Positions 1 to 8,406 of a stretch of 64,000 nt of DNA are shown here, in pieces. The notes under the pieces were generated by a model, which ran no database searches, had not been told where the DNA came from, and saw nothing but the letters and a program-made list of their open reading frames with translations. Both the position numbers and the translations under genes were made by a program. How positions within the stretch are numbered: the stretch's first letter is position 1; every line of letters begins with the position of its first letter. This DNA comes from Pseudomonas libanensis (GTDB taxonomy: Bacteria; Pseudomonadota; Gammaproteobacteria; Pseudomonadales; Pseudomonadaceae): contig NZ_JYLH01000001.1 of assembly GCF_001439685.1 (NCBI RefSeq), forward strand, positions 248,001 to 312,000, read 5' to 3'.

Positions 1-2129
1 GCCTTGAGGGCGACCTGGCCAAGGCCATCCTTGTCCAGGCGGCAGGCCTTGGCACCCAGTTCCAGTGGGCCGCGGCAGCGCAGCGGCACTTCGATGCCCT
101 GGAAGTTGGTGCCGACCTGGCAGGCCGGGTCTGGCACCTCGCGCTGGTCGCCTTCGACGATGATGCCGAGGCGGTAGTCCATGCCCAGCACGCGCAAGTC
201 GACATCGCCGTTGCCGTTGACTGTCAGCCCCGGGATGCGCACTTTCAGGTCAGGGTTGCTGGCCACGCCGTTACGGAACGTCAGGTTGCCGCGCAGTTCC
301 TGGAAGGGTGTGTCCTTGCCTGGTGGCGTGCTGCTCAAAGTCTTGCGGTTGAGCAGGGCGATACCGGTGCAGACCTGTTGCTCGATGTTGGCGTTGAGCA
401 GTACGCCGTTATTGATCACAAAGCTGGCGGTACCGTTGAGGCTGTCGATCAGCGCCTTCTGGCTGTTGCCACGTCCAGTCAGGTTGCTGTCCAGGGTGAC
501 CTGGCCCTTCACTGGCGGGTTTTTCCCTTGGGCTTGCAGGATCTTTTCCACCGGCACTTGCTTGATTTGGGTTTGCAGTGCGAGCAGTGGGAGGTCCTGG
601 CGCACATCGAGCGTGCCGTTGGCCTGGAAGGTGCCGTTGTAGAGCCCGCCACTCAGGCTGTCGAGCTTGAGCTGGCCGTCGATACCCGAGGCTTTCAGCG
701 CCGCGTTCTGGATCGGCAGCTGGCTCAGGGTGAGTTGGCCGAACGCCAGGTCGGCGTTGATATCCAGGCTGCGCAGGCGGGTCAGTTGCAGCAGTTTGTC
801 CGTGCTCCAGGCGCTTTTGGTCGGTGCGTCCGGCAATGGCGTGCTGCCCCCGGCTGCCATCGCGCCGGCTTCGCTGCTTTGCACTTCGGCCTGGCGTGCG
901 GCGGTTGCGCCTTTGGCCGCTTCGGATTTGGCCGGCAGGTAATTGTCGGCGTTGAAGGTATCGGCCTTGAGCTGTACACGCAGGGACTGCTTGGCGAAAT
1001 CGTCCACAGCGACGCGGCCAGTGAAAGTGCTTTCGTCAAGTTTCAGGTTCAGGTTTTCCAGGGCCACGCTGGTGGGCGTGCCCTTCAGACGGCTGACCAG
1101 CTCGACCTTGCTCAGGCTGCCCGGGGCCATGGCCGGCAGCGGGTGGCCGATGCTGTCGAGAAACTTGGCCAGGTCAAACTGGGCGACAGACAGGGCGCCG
1201 CTGATTTGCGGGGTCTTGTCCAGGTCGTTGGCCTTGAGCTCGCCCAAGGCGCGCAACTGGTTGGCCGAGAGTTTCAGGTTGGTCCATTCGGCGACGTTGG
1301 CCGCCAGGTCCACCAGCAGTTGGCCCTGGGTGGAGAAGCTCACGGTCTTGCCTTGCAACGGTTCGCCGGTGGCTTCGCCGCTAAAGCGCATGTCTTCGAA
1401 CTGGTAGCGCTTGAGGGCACGCTGGATGCGCAAGTTGCCGTTCAGCTCGGTCTTGACGCGCATCAGCGGCTGGTTGCTGCCCAGGAACGCGGTGAGTTTC
1501 AGTGGAATGCTGGCGCCTTCGTGGATCGCACCGGCACTGAGCTGGATGCTTTCGGCACTGAATTGCTTGCCGGTCTGTTCATCGTTGTATTCGACGCGGG
1601 CGTTGTTGATGGTCAGGCTGTCGATATCCAGGCGGATCGGTTGTGGCGGTTTCTCCGGCTTGGTTTCAGCCACTGGTTCCACTGGCGCAGGCGCGGCTGC
1701 AGGGGCCTCGGCAGTCGCATCGGGTACGTTCTTGCCGATGTCTTCCCAGTTGCCATGGCCTTGCTTGTCGCGGTTCAGGCGCAGGTTCAGGCCCTCGACA
1801 CGCACATCGCTCATTTGCACTTCGCGGCGCAGCAGCGGCAGCACGCGCACAGACAGGCCAAGCATCTGCAAATCGGCGAATGGTTGGGTCGGTGCGGTCA
1901 GGGTCGCGACGCTGGCCTCGTGCAATTCCAGGCCCAGCCAGGGGAACAGGCTCCAACCGATATCGCCATTGAGCGTCAGCTCGATGTGGGCCTTGTCGCG
2001 GGCTATCTGGCGAATTTCTTCTTTGTAGTCGTTGGGATCGAAGAGGTGGGTCAGGGCAAAGCCGAGCGCCACAATGATCAGCAACAGCCCGAGAAGTACC
2101 AGACCCAGGATTTTGCCGAACGCTTTCAT
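1..2129 (-). CDS. asmA: AsmA family protein (partial, 5' end only)
   Basis: The minus-strand frame is open from an ATG at 2129 to the window edge (709 codons seen), so the C-terminus is missing. Translation starts MKAFGKILGLVLLG with one N-terminal membrane segment (about residues 5-26), followed by the AsmA-type stretch FDPNDYKEEIRQIARDKAHIEL and then a long beta-rich periplasmic region. A Pro/Ala-rich linker lies near residues 145-165. Family knowledge: AsmA proteins are inner-membrane-anchored periplasmic proteins now linked to lipid transport between the envelope membranes. A Shine-Dalgarno-like AAGGA precedes the start. In Pseudomonas this gene usually lies beside mutY, which would be outside the window. 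The name is secure at family level; the exact member is less so. Confidence 0.88.
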   Translation of the reverse strand, partial: MKAFGKILGLVLLGLLLIIVALGFALTHLFDPNDYKEEIRQIARDKAHIELTLNGDIGWSLFPWLGLELHEASVATLTAPTQPFADLQMLGLSVRVLPLLRREVQMSDVRVEGLNLRLNRDKQGHGNWEDIGKNVPDATAEAPAAAPAPVEPVAETKPEKPPQPIRLDIDSLTINNARVEYNDEQTGKQFSAESIQLSAGAIHEGASIPLKLTAFLGSNQPLMRVKTELNGNLRIQRALKRYQFEDMRFSGEATGEPLQGKTVSFSTQGQLLVDLAANVAEWTNLKLSANQLRALGELKANDLDKTPQISGALSVAQFDLAKFLDSIGHPLPAMAPGSLSKVELVSRLKGTPTSVALENLNLKLDESTFTGRVAVDDFAKQSLRVQLKADTFNADNYLPAKSEAAKGATAARQAEVQSSEAGAMAAGGSTPLPDAPTKSAWSTDKLLQLTRLRSLDINADLAFGQLTLSQLPIQNAALKASGIDGQLKLDSLSGGLYNGTFQANGTLDVRQDLPLLALQTQIKQVPVEKILQAQGKNPPVKGQVTLDSNLTGRGNSQKALIDSLNGTASFVINNGVLLNANIEQQVCTGIALLNRKTLSSTPPGKDTPFQELRGNLTFRNGVASNPDLKVRIPGLTVNGNGDVDLRVLGMDYRLGIIVEGDQREVPDPACQVGTNFQGIEVPLRCRGPLELGAKACRLDKDGLGQVALK

Positions 2130-2455
2130 GGGCGAGTCCTTGTATGTCGATTTCAAAATTTAGCCGCAGAGTATAACGCCCGACGGCCTGCGTCAGTTCA
2201 CGGATCGTTACATTGTATCCAGAGACGCGGAAATAGGATTTTGACGTCAAAAAAATGCAGATAATCCAAAAAAGGTAGTGGCAGTTTGATTTTTCTGTCA
2301 TCCACTGGTGCTAATCTCTGCACGTTCGTCCGCCTTCTGCGACTTAACGTCGCGCCTAAAAGGGAGCTTCACTCAACAAAACGGCCACGCTTTGCGTGCA
2401 AGGCCGAGGGAGAGAGCGCCTGACGGACGCATATTAATAACTGGGGGAAACACCA
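2130..2455. other. Intergenic region between asmA and the OFA transporter
   Basis: This 326-bp divergent gap must hold promoters for both neighbours. A TATACT-like -10 for asmA can be read on the minus strand at 2175-2170. A perfect 14-bp palindrome lies at 2239-2252. The rest is AT-richer than the flanking genes, and I see no small gene in it. Confidence 0.5.
2239..2252. promoter_or_regulatory. 14-bp perfect palindrome, candidate operator
   Basis: TTTTGACGTCAAAA is a perfect inverted repeat centred between the divergent asmA and OFA-transporter genes, about 205 bp upstream of the transporter start. Its symmetry and location suit a regulator binding site. No regulator is encoded beside it, and the assignment is inference only. 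Confidence 0.4.
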
Positions 2456-4117
2456 ATGAGCACTAGCACTGTGGCCGGCGCCGTCGCCGCACAGCCCGCG
2501 TTCCTGTCCAAGGAACGCATCATCGCCAAGCCGGGGTTCAACCGCTGGCTGGTCCCGCCGGCCGCCCTGGCCATTCACTTGTGTATCGGCATGGCCTACG
2601 GTTTCTCCGTATTTTGGCTGCCGTTGTCCAAGGCGCTGGGGATCACCGCACCGGTGGCCTGCGCGCCGGACATGAGCTTCATCGCCCAAGTCTTCTCGTC
2701 TGAATGCGACTGGCCCATCTCCATGCTGGGCTGGATATACACCTTGTTCTTTATCTTCCTGGGCTGCTCGGCAGCGATCTGGGGCGGTTGGCTGGAACAT
2801 GCCGGGCCGCGCAAGGCCGGGGTTGTCTCGGCACTGTGCTGGTGCGGTGGCTTGCTGATTTCTGCGCTGGGTATCTATACCCACCAGATCTGGCTGATGT
2901 GGATCGGCTCCGGGGTCATTGGTGGTATCGGCTTGGGCCTGGGCTATATCTCGCCCGTATCGACCCTGATCAAGTGGTTCCCGGACAAGCGCGGCATGGC
3001 GACCGGCATGGCGATCATGGGCTTTGGCGGCGGCGCGATGGTGGGTGCACCTTTGGCCGCGGCGCTGATGGGGCATTTCTCTTCGCCGACCAGCGTCGGT
3101 GTATGGCAGAGCTTTGTGGTCATGGCGGCGATTTACTTCGTGTTCATGATCGGTGGTGCACTGCTGTACCGCGTGCCGCCGACCGGCTGGAAGCCTGAGG
3201 GCTGGACCGCGCCGGCGAAAAAAGCCAGCAACGCGATGATCACTCATCGTCACGTGCATGTGAATGTCGCGTGGAAAACCCCGCAATTCCGTCTGGTATG
3301 GCTGGTGTTGTGCCTGAACGTATCGGCCGGTATCGGCATCCTCGGCATGGCCTCGCCACTGTTGCAGGAAGTGTTCGGCGGCAAGCTGCTGGGTGTTGAC
3401 GTGCCATTTGGCCAGTTGGATGCCGGTCAGCTTGCCTCCATTGCGGCCATTGCCGCTGGCTTTACTGGCCTGCTGAGCCTGTTCAACATCGGGGGCCGGT
3501 TCTTCTGGGCGTCGTTCTCCGATTACCTGGGGCGCAAAAACACCTACTTCGTGTTCTTTGCACTGGGCTTTGCCCTGTACGCGCTGATCCCGAACCTGGG
3601 GCACCTGGGTAACGTCGCGCTGTTCGTGGCCGCGTTCTGCATCGTGCTGTCGATGTACGGCGGTGGTTTTGCCACCGTCCCGGCTTACCTGGCTGACCTG
3701 TTCGGTACCCAAATGGTCGGTGCCATCCACGGTCGCCTGCTGACCGCTTGGGCGGCTGCGGGCGTGTTGGGGCCAGTATTGGTGAACTACCTGCGTGAAT
3801 ACCAACTGAGTATCGGCGTTGAACGCGCTGCGGCCTACGACATCACCTTGTATATCCTCGCCGGCCTGCTGGTGCTGGGCTTTATCTGCAACATGCTGGT
3901 GCGCCCGGTGGCCGACAAGTACTTCATGACCGACGCGGAACTTGCCGCCGAACAGGCGCTGGGGCATGACAAAGGTGCCGATGCGACCACCGTGCTGGAG
4001 TGGAAAGCGTCCGCCGGTAGCAAGCCGTTGGCGGTTGCCGCCTGGCTGGTGGTAGGTATTCCGTTGGCGTGGGGTGTGTGGGTGACCCTGCAGAAGACGG
4101 CGGTACTGTTCCACTGA
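2456..4117 (+). CDS. OFA family MFS transporter
   Basis: 553 residues with about 12 hydrophobic segments spread from residue 30 to 480 and one at the extreme C-terminus (about 525-545). The N-terminal region has the oxalate/formate-antiporter signature (AIHLCIGMAYGFSVFWLPLSKALG) and the MFS loop motif GWLEHAGPRKAG. Family knowledge: OFA members exchange or take up small carboxylates such as oxalate, formate or pyruvate across the inner membrane; the substrate cannot be told from sequence. The ATG follows a purine-rich GGGGGAAAC. It is longer than typical 400-450-residue members because of two extra cytoplasmic/C-terminal stretches. No metabolic partner gene is adjacent, so its role in this genome is open. 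Confidence 0.85.
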   Translation: MSTSTVAGAVAAQPAFLSKERIIAKPGFNRWLVPPAALAIHLCIGMAYGFSVFWLPLSKALGITAPVACAPDMSFIAQVFSSECDWPISMLGWIYTLFFIFLGCSAAIWGGWLEHAGPRKAGVVSALCWCGGLLISALGIYTHQIWLMWIGSGVIGGIGLGLGYISPVSTLIKWFPDKRGMATGMAIMGFGGGAMVGAPLAAALMGHFSSPTSVGVWQSFVVMAAIYFVFMIGGALLYRVPPTGWKPEGWTAPAKKASNAMITHRHVHVNVAWKTPQFRLVWLVLCLNVSAGIGILGMASPLLQEVFGGKLLGVDVPFGQLDAGQLASIAAIAAGFTGLLSLFNIGGRFFWASFSDYLGRKNTYFVFFALGFALYALIPNLGHLGNVALFVAAFCIVLSMYGGGFATVPAYLADLFGTQMVGAIHGRLLTAWAAAGVLGPVLVNYLREYQLSIGVERAAAYDITLYILAGLLVLGFICNMLVRPVADKYFMTDAELAAEQALGHDKGADATTVLEWKASAGSKPLAVAAWLVVGIPLAWGVWVTLQKTAVLFH

Positions 4118-4144
4118 TATCAGCTGTGGGATATCAACTGTGGG
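4117..4144 (+). repeat. 14-bp tandem duplication at a REPIN edge
   Basis: ATATCAGCTGTGGG (4117-4130) is followed directly by ATATCAACTGTGGG (4131-4144), 13 of 14 identical. The second copy runs into the left arm of the REPIN at 4139. The first copy begins in the stop codon of the transporter. Confidence 0.75.
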
Positions 4145-4227
4145 AGGGGGCTTGCTCCCGATAGCGGAGTTTCAGTCAATGATTCAGTGACTGACCCACC
4201 GCTATCGGGGGCAAGCCCCCTCCCACA
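4139..4227. repeat. REPIN (type A)
   Basis: Two inverted REP arms, TGTGGGAGGGGGCTTG...CGATAGC and its reverse complement, flank a short spacer. This is the common fluorescent-Pseudomonas REPIN layout. It lies between the OFA transporter and hisB and may also act as a 3' end structure. Confidence 0.85.
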
Positions 4228-4314
4228 TTGGTTTCCCAGTGCTTTCAGGGGCGATGCTTCACCTGTATGCACATGTCTATCCCCGACACTCCATCAGTCT
4301 TATCCCCTTCGATG

Positions 4315-4343
4315 TTTCTGTTTAGCGCCCGCGCCCCTATAAT
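4315..4343 (+). promoter_or_regulatory. Candidate sigma-70 promoter of the his block
   Basis: A perfect -10 TATAAT lies at 4338-4343, with a poor -35 (TTTCTG) 17 bp upstream. The expected start near 4350 would give a leader of about 30 nt before hisB. No His-leader peptide or attenuator is visible. Confidence 0.5.
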
Positions 4344-4381
4344 GGCTGCCTTTTTCGCCCAATGATTTTGCGGAGCTGGTG

Positions 4382-4978
4382 ATGGCCGAACGTAAGGCGT
4401 CTGTCGAGCGCGACACTCTGGAAACCCAGATCAAAGCCTCGATCAACCTGGATGGCACCGGAAAGGCCCGATTTGATATCGGTGTACCTTTTCTTGAGCA
4501 CATGCTGGACCAGATCGCCCGTCATGGGCTGATCGACCTGGATATCGTCGGCAAGGGCGACCTGCACATCGACGACCACCACATGGTGGAAGACGTGGGT
4601 ATCACCCTCGGCCAGGCCTTTGCCAAGGCTGTTGGCGACAAGAAAGGCATCCGCCGCTACGGCCATGCCTATGTGCCGCTGGACGAAGCGCTGTCGCGTG
4701 TGGTCATCGACTTCTCCGGCCGGCCAGGCCTGCAGATGCACGTGCCCTACACCCGCGCCAATGTGGGCCGCGGCTTTGACGTCGACCTGTTCCAGGAGTT
4801 CTTCCAGGGCTTCGTCAACCACGCCCTTGTCAGCCTGCATATCGACAACCTGCGCGGCACCAACACTCACCACCAGATCGAAACCGTGTTCAAGGCTTTC
4901 GGTCGCGCGCTGCGCATGGCTGTAGAAGTCGACGAGCGTATGGGCGGGCAAATGCCGTCGACCAAGGGCGTGCTGTAA
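4382..4978 (+). CDS. hisB: Imidazoleglycerol-phosphate dehydratase
   Basis: 198 residues. Converts imidazole glycerol phosphate to imidazole acetol phosphate in histidine biosynthesis. The paired metal-binding motifs are present: [10 protein letters not shown] near residue 40, [10 protein letters not shown] near 62, and [15 protein letters not shown] near 163. It is the short monofunctional form without the N-terminal phosphatase domain of the enterobacterial protein. ATG 4382 was chosen over the overlapping GTG at 4379 because GCGGAG sits 6 nt upstream. Its TAA overlaps the hisH ATG by one base (TAATG), so the two are probably translationally coupled. First gene of hisB-hisH-DUF2164-hisA-hisF. 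Confidence 0.97.
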   Translation: MAERKASVERDTLETQIKASINLDGTGKARFDIGVPFLEHMLDQIARHGLIDLDIVGKGDLHIDDHHMVEDVGITLGQAFAKAVGDKKGIRRYGHAYVPLDEALSRVVIDFSGRPGLQMHVPYTRANVGRGFDVDLFQEFFQGFVNHALVSLHIDNLRGTNTHHQIETVFKAFGRALRMAVEVDERMGGQMPSTKGVL

Positions 4979-5616
4979 TGCAGACGGTCGCGGTTATCGA
5001 TTACGGCATGGGTAACCTGCACTCGGTGGCCAAGGCCCTTGAGCATGTAGGCGCTGGCAAGGTGCTGATCACCAGCGATGCCAACGTGATTCGCGAAGCC
5101 GACCGCGTGGTGTTTCCCGGCGTGGGGGCGATTCGCGATTGCATGGCCGAGATCCGCCGCCTGGGTTTTGACAGTCTGGTGCGCGAAGTCAGCCAGGACC
5201 GCCCGTTCCTCGGTATCTGCGTGGGCATGCAAGCCTTGCTCGACAGCAGCGAAGAGAACGACGGCGTCGACTGCATCGGCCTGTTTCCAGGCCAGGTGAA
5301 GTTCTTCGGCAAGGGCCTGCATGAAGATGGCGAGCATTTGAAAGTCCCGCACATGGGCTGGAACGAAGTGCGCCGCACCGTCGACCACCCGCTGTGGCAT
5401 GAGATCCCGGACATGGCGCGCTTCTACTTCGTGCACAGCTACTACATCGCCGCCGGTGACCCGCGCCAGGTGGTGGGTGGCGGGCACTACGGTGTCGATT
5501 TCGCCGCAGCGCTGGCCGACGGTTCACGCTTTGCCGTGCAGTTTCACCCGGAGAAGAGCCATACCCATGGCCTGCAATTGCTGCAGAACTTCGCCGCGTG
5601 GGATGGTCGCTGGTAA
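4978..5616 (+). CDS. hisH: Imidazole glycerol phosphate synthase, glutaminase subunit
   Basis: 212 residues, class I glutamine amidotransferase. Hydrolyses glutamine and channels ammonia to HisF. The nucleophile Cys81 sits in [12 protein letters not shown], and the His/Glu pair of the triad is at about H190 and E192 in [11 protein letters not shown]. The N-terminus [14 protein letters not shown] is typical. It begins on the last base of the hisB stop codon. The following small gene starts immediately after its TAA, so the block is tightly packed. Confidence 0.97.
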   Translation: MQTVAVIDYGMGNLHSVAKALEHVGAGKVLITSDANVIREADRVVFPGVGAIRDCMAEIRRLGFDSLVREVSQDRPFLGICVGMQALLDSSEENDGVDCIGLFPGQVKFFGKGLHEDGEHLKVPHMGWNEVRRTVDHPLWHEIPDMARFYFVHSYYIAAGDPRQVVGGGHYGVDFAAALADGSRFAVQFHPEKSHTHGLQLLQNFAAWDGRW

Positions 5617-5874
5617 ATGGCCAAGAAACCGAAACCGCCGATCTTGAACCTCACGCCCGAACAGGAGCGTGCGGCCACCGACAAGATCAAGCGGTTCATG
5701 GAGGACCGCTTCGAGCTCAAGCTGGGTTCGTTCGAAGTCGCCGAGATTCTTGAGTTGTTCACCACCGAAGTGGCACCGCATTATTACAACAGGGCGATTT
5801 TCGATACGCAGACGCTCCTCAAAGAAAGGTTCGAAAGCATCGAAAGCGACTTGTGGTCGCTTGAGAAACCCTGA
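5617..5874 (+). CDS. DUF2164 family protein
   Basis: 85 residues, starting with no gap after hisH. It has a charged, mostly helical sequence (LNLTPEQERAATDKIKRFMEDRF ... APHYYNRAIFDTQTLL) that I recognise as DUF2164. There is no signal peptide, membrane segment or catalytic motif, so it is likely cytoplasmic. The family has no known function. Its placement between hisH and hisA suggests co-expression with histidine biosynthesis, but nothing in the sequence shows an enzymatic role. It has a good E/K-rich codon pattern and a conserved length, so I regard it as a real gene. Confidence 0.85.
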   Translation: MAKKPKPPILNLTPEQERAATDKIKRFMEDRFELKLGSFEVAEILELFTTEVAPHYYNRAIFDTQTLLKERFESIESDLWSLEKP

Positions 5875-5913
5875 TTTCCCAAGCATTGCTGAATATCGAA
5901 TAAGGTTTGCCAG

Positions 5914-6651
5914 ATGCTGATTATCCCCGCTATCGATCTCAAGGACGGCGCCTGTGTACGTCTGCGCCAGGGCCGCATGGAAGATTCCACGGTGTTCTCC
6001 GATGACCCGGTGAGCATGGCCGCCAAATGGGTGGAGGGTGGCTGCCGCCGTCTGCACCTGGTGGACTTGAACGGTGCCTTCGAAGGCCAGCCGGTCAATG
6101 GCGAGGTGGTCACCGCGATCGCCAGGCGCTACCCGAATCTGCCGATCCAGATCGGCGGCGGTATCCGTTCCCTGGAGACCATCGAGCACTACGTGAAAGC
6201 GGGTGTGAGCTACGTGATCATCGGCACCAAGGCGGTGAAAGACCCAGCCTTCGTCGCCGAAGCCTGCCGTGCATTCCCCGGCAAGGTTATCGTCGGCCTG
6301 GATGCGAAAGACGGTTTTGTCGCCACCGACGGTTGGGCAGAAATCAGCACCGTGCAGGTGATCGACCTGGCCAAGCAGTTCGAAGCCGACGGCGTGTCCG
6401 CCATCGTTTATACCGATATCGCCAAAGACGGCATGATGCAGGGCTGCAACGTGCCGTTTACCGCTGCCCTGGCGGCGGCGACCAGGATTCCAGTGATCGC
6501 CTCCGGCGGCATTCACAACCTGGGCGACATCAAGTCGCTGCTGGACGCCAAGGCGCCTGGCATCATCGGCGCCATCACTGGCCGGGCGATCTATGAGGGC
6601 ACCCTGGACGTCGCCGAAGCCCAGGCTTACTGCGACGCCTACAACGGCTGA
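5914..6651 (+). CDS. hisA: ProFAR isomerase
   Basis: 245 residues, (beta/alpha)8 barrel. Isomerises ProFAR to PRFAR in histidine biosynthesis. The acid/base pair is visible as Asp8 ([10 protein letters not shown]) and Asp130 ([10 protein letters not shown]), with phosphate-binding loops GGGIRS (about 81-86) and ASGGI near residue 195. The start ATG lies 39 bp after the DUF2164 gene. HisF follows after 9 bp. It is homologous to hisF by ancient duplication. Confidence 0.97.
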   Translation: MLIIPAIDLKDGACVRLRQGRMEDSTVFSDDPVSMAAKWVEGGCRRLHLVDLNGAFEGQPVNGEVVTAIARRYPNLPIQIGGGIRSLETIEHYVKAGVSYVIIGTKAVKDPAFVAEACRAFPGKVIVGLDAKDGFVATDGWAEISTVQVIDLAKQFEADGVSAIVYTDIAKDGMMQGCNVPFTAALAAATRIPVIASGGIHNLGDIKSLLDAKAPGIIGAITGRAIYEGTLDVAEAQAYCDAYNG

Positions 6652-6660
6652 GGACTGACC

Positions 6661-7431
6661 ATGGCGCTGGCCAAACGCATCATCCCTTGCCTGGACGTCG
6701 ACAACGGTCGCGTGGTCAAGGGCGTCAAGTTCGAGAACATCCGCGATGCCGGCGACCCGGTGGAAATCGCCCGTCGCTACGATGAGCAAGGTGCCGACGA
6801 GATTACCTTTCTCGACATTACCGCCAGCGTCGATGGCCGCGACACCACGTTGCATACCGTCGAGCGCATGGCCAGCCAGGTGTTTATCCCGCTGACCGTG
6901 GGCGGTGGCGTACGCACCGTGCAAGACATCCGCAACCTGCTCAATGCTGGCGCGGACAAGGTCTCGATCAATACCGCCGCCGTGTTCAACCCCGAGTTCG
7001 TCGGCGAAGCCGCGCAGCATTTCGGCTCGCAATGCATCGTGGTCGCCATCGACGCCAAGAAGGTTTCCGGGCCGGGCGAAACCCCGCGCTGGGAGATTTT
7101 CACCCACGGCGGGCGCAAGCCTACCGGGCTGGACGCAGTGGAGTGGGCGATGAAGATGGAAGGCCTGGGCGCCGGTGAAATCCTGCTGACCAGCATGGAT
7201 CAGGACGGCATGAAAAATGGCTTCGACCTGGGTGTCACCCGCGCCATCAGCGATGCCCTGGGCATCCCGGTAATCGCCTCCGGCGGTGTCGGCAACCTGC
7301 AGCACCTGGCCGATGGCGTGATCGAAGGGCATGCCAGCGCGGTACTGGCGGCGAGTATCTTCCACTTTGGCGAATACACCGTACCCGAGGCCAAGGCCTA
7401 TATGGCCGCGCGCGGTATCGTCGTTCGCTAA
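6661..7431 (+). CDS. hisF: Imidazole glycerol phosphate synthase, cyclase subunit
   Basis: 256 residues, (beta/alpha)8 barrel. Uses ammonia from HisH to turn PRFAR into imidazole glycerol phosphate and AICAR. Catalytic Asp12 ([14 protein letters not shown]) and Asp131 (VVAIDAKK) are in place, and the phosphate-binding GGGVRT lies near residue 81. Full length. Preceded by TGAGGACTGACC, which supplies a usable ribosome site. Last biosynthetic gene of this his block. Confidence 0.97.
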   Translation: MALAKRIIPCLDVDNGRVVKGVKFENIRDAGDPVEIARRYDEQGADEITFLDITASVDGRDTTLHTVERMASQVFIPLTVGGGVRTVQDIRNLLNAGADKVSINTAAVFNPEFVGEAAQHFGSQCIVVAIDAKKVSGPGETPRWEIFTHGGRKPTGLDAVEWAMKMEGLGAGEILLTSMDQDGMKNGFDLGVTRAISDALGIPVIASGGVGNLQHLADGVIEGHASAVLAASIFHFGEYTVPEAKAYMAARGIVVR

Positions 7432-7497
7432 ACGCTGCTGGACACCATGGCAGGCTCGCGGCACTCTCTGCGCTTGCCATGGATTCCGGTAGCCTTC

Positions 7498-8253
7498 ATG
7501 TTCAAACACCTGCTGCTCGCCCTCGCCAGTTCCTCCATGCTCATGGTGGCTACGGCACACGCCGATGAGTCGTCTGACACTTCCCTGGTGCTGCTGACGG
7601 AAAATTTCCCGCCCTACAACATGGCGAAAAACGGCAAGAACTTCGCCAAGGACGAGAACATCGAAGGCATCGCCGTGGACATCGTGCGCGAGACCTTCAA
7701 GCGCGCCGGCATTTCCTACAACCTAACCCTGCGTTTTCCATGGGAGCGAATCTACAAGCTCGCCCTGGAAAAACCCGGCTACGGTGTATTTGTCATGGCG
7801 CGCCTGCCGGACCGTGAAGCCTTGTTCAAATGGGTCGGCCCCATCGGCCCGGATGATTGGGTGCTGTTGGCCAAGGCCGACAGCAAGATCCAGCTCAACG
7901 AGCTTGAGCACGCCCGCCGCTACAAAATAGGCGCTTACAAGGGCGATGCGATTGCCGAAACATTGGGAAAACAGGGGCTCAATCCGATTGTCGCCCTGCG
8001 CGACCAGGACAATGCGCAAAAACTCATGGAAGGCCAGATCGACCTGTGGGCCACTGGCGATCCCGCTGGGCGTTACCTGGCGCGGCAGGTCGGTGTGACA
8101 GGGCTCAAGACCGTGTTGCGGTTCAATAGCGCGCAGCTTTACCTGGCGTTGAACAGGGATGTGCCGGATGACGTAGTTGCCAAGCTCCAGACCGCGCTGG
8201 ATGAGTTACGCAAGAGCGGTCGTGTAGACGAAATCATGGCGCGTTACCTCTGA
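7498..8253 (+). CDS. Periplasmic solute-binding protein (SBP_bac_3 type)
   Basis: 251 residues. A clear signal peptide, FKHLLLALASSSMLMVATAHA, is followed by a mature domain with the fold pattern of amino-acid-type binding proteins (TENFPPYNM ... GIAVDIVRETFKRAGI). ATG 7498 gives the cleanest signal peptide; an upstream in-frame ATG at 7447 would add 17 residues. It lies 66 bp after hisF with no permease or ATPase genes, so it may be an orphan sensor-like binding protein rather than part of a transporter. Ligand unknown. Confidence 0.8.
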   Translation: MFKHLLLALASSSMLMVATAHADESSDTSLVLLTENFPPYNMAKNGKNFAKDENIEGIAVDIVRETFKRAGISYNLTLRFPWERIYKLALEKPGYGVFVMARLPDREALFKWVGPIGPDDWVLLAKADSKIQLNELEHARRYKIGAYKGDAIAETLGKQGLNPIVALRDQDNAQKLMEGQIDLWATGDPAGRYLARQVGVTGLKTVLRFNSAQLYLALNRDVPDDVVAKLQTALDELRKSGRVDEIMARYL

Positions 8254-8286
8254 AGCTGGCAGTTGCGCAGAACAAATGCGGTCAAA

Positions 8287-8390
8287 TGTGGGAGGGGCGG
8301 TGCGACGATTCGACTTGCACCCGATAGCGGTGGTCCAGTCACATAAATGTTGACTGACACACCGTCATCGGGGGCAAGCCCCCTCTCACA
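8287..8390. repeat. REPIN (variant arm)
   Basis: The right arm is the standard type A REP. The left arm carries about 15 additional bases (CGGTGCGACGATTCGA) between GGGAGGGG and CTTGCACCCGATAGC, which enlarge its hairpin. It sits between the convergent solute-binding protein and the deacetylase. Confidence 0.75.
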
Positions 8391-8406
8391 TTTTGACCGC
8401 GCTCAT

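Noticed and set aside
378..2264. 628-codon open frame on the plus strand across asmA
   Set aside because: It is antisense to a gene with a clear AsmA translation. The GC-rich codon bias leaves the opposite strand open. Its translation is low-complexity and matches no family I know.
4139..4227. Repeated palindromes considered as a CRISPR array
   Set aside because: The units are isolated inverted pairs scattered between genes, not regularly spaced direct repeats, and no cas gene is present.
5524..7560. 678-codon minus-strand open frame across hisA and hisF
   Set aside because: Antisense shadow of two well-identified enzymes, with no signal or domain in its translation and no ribosome site.
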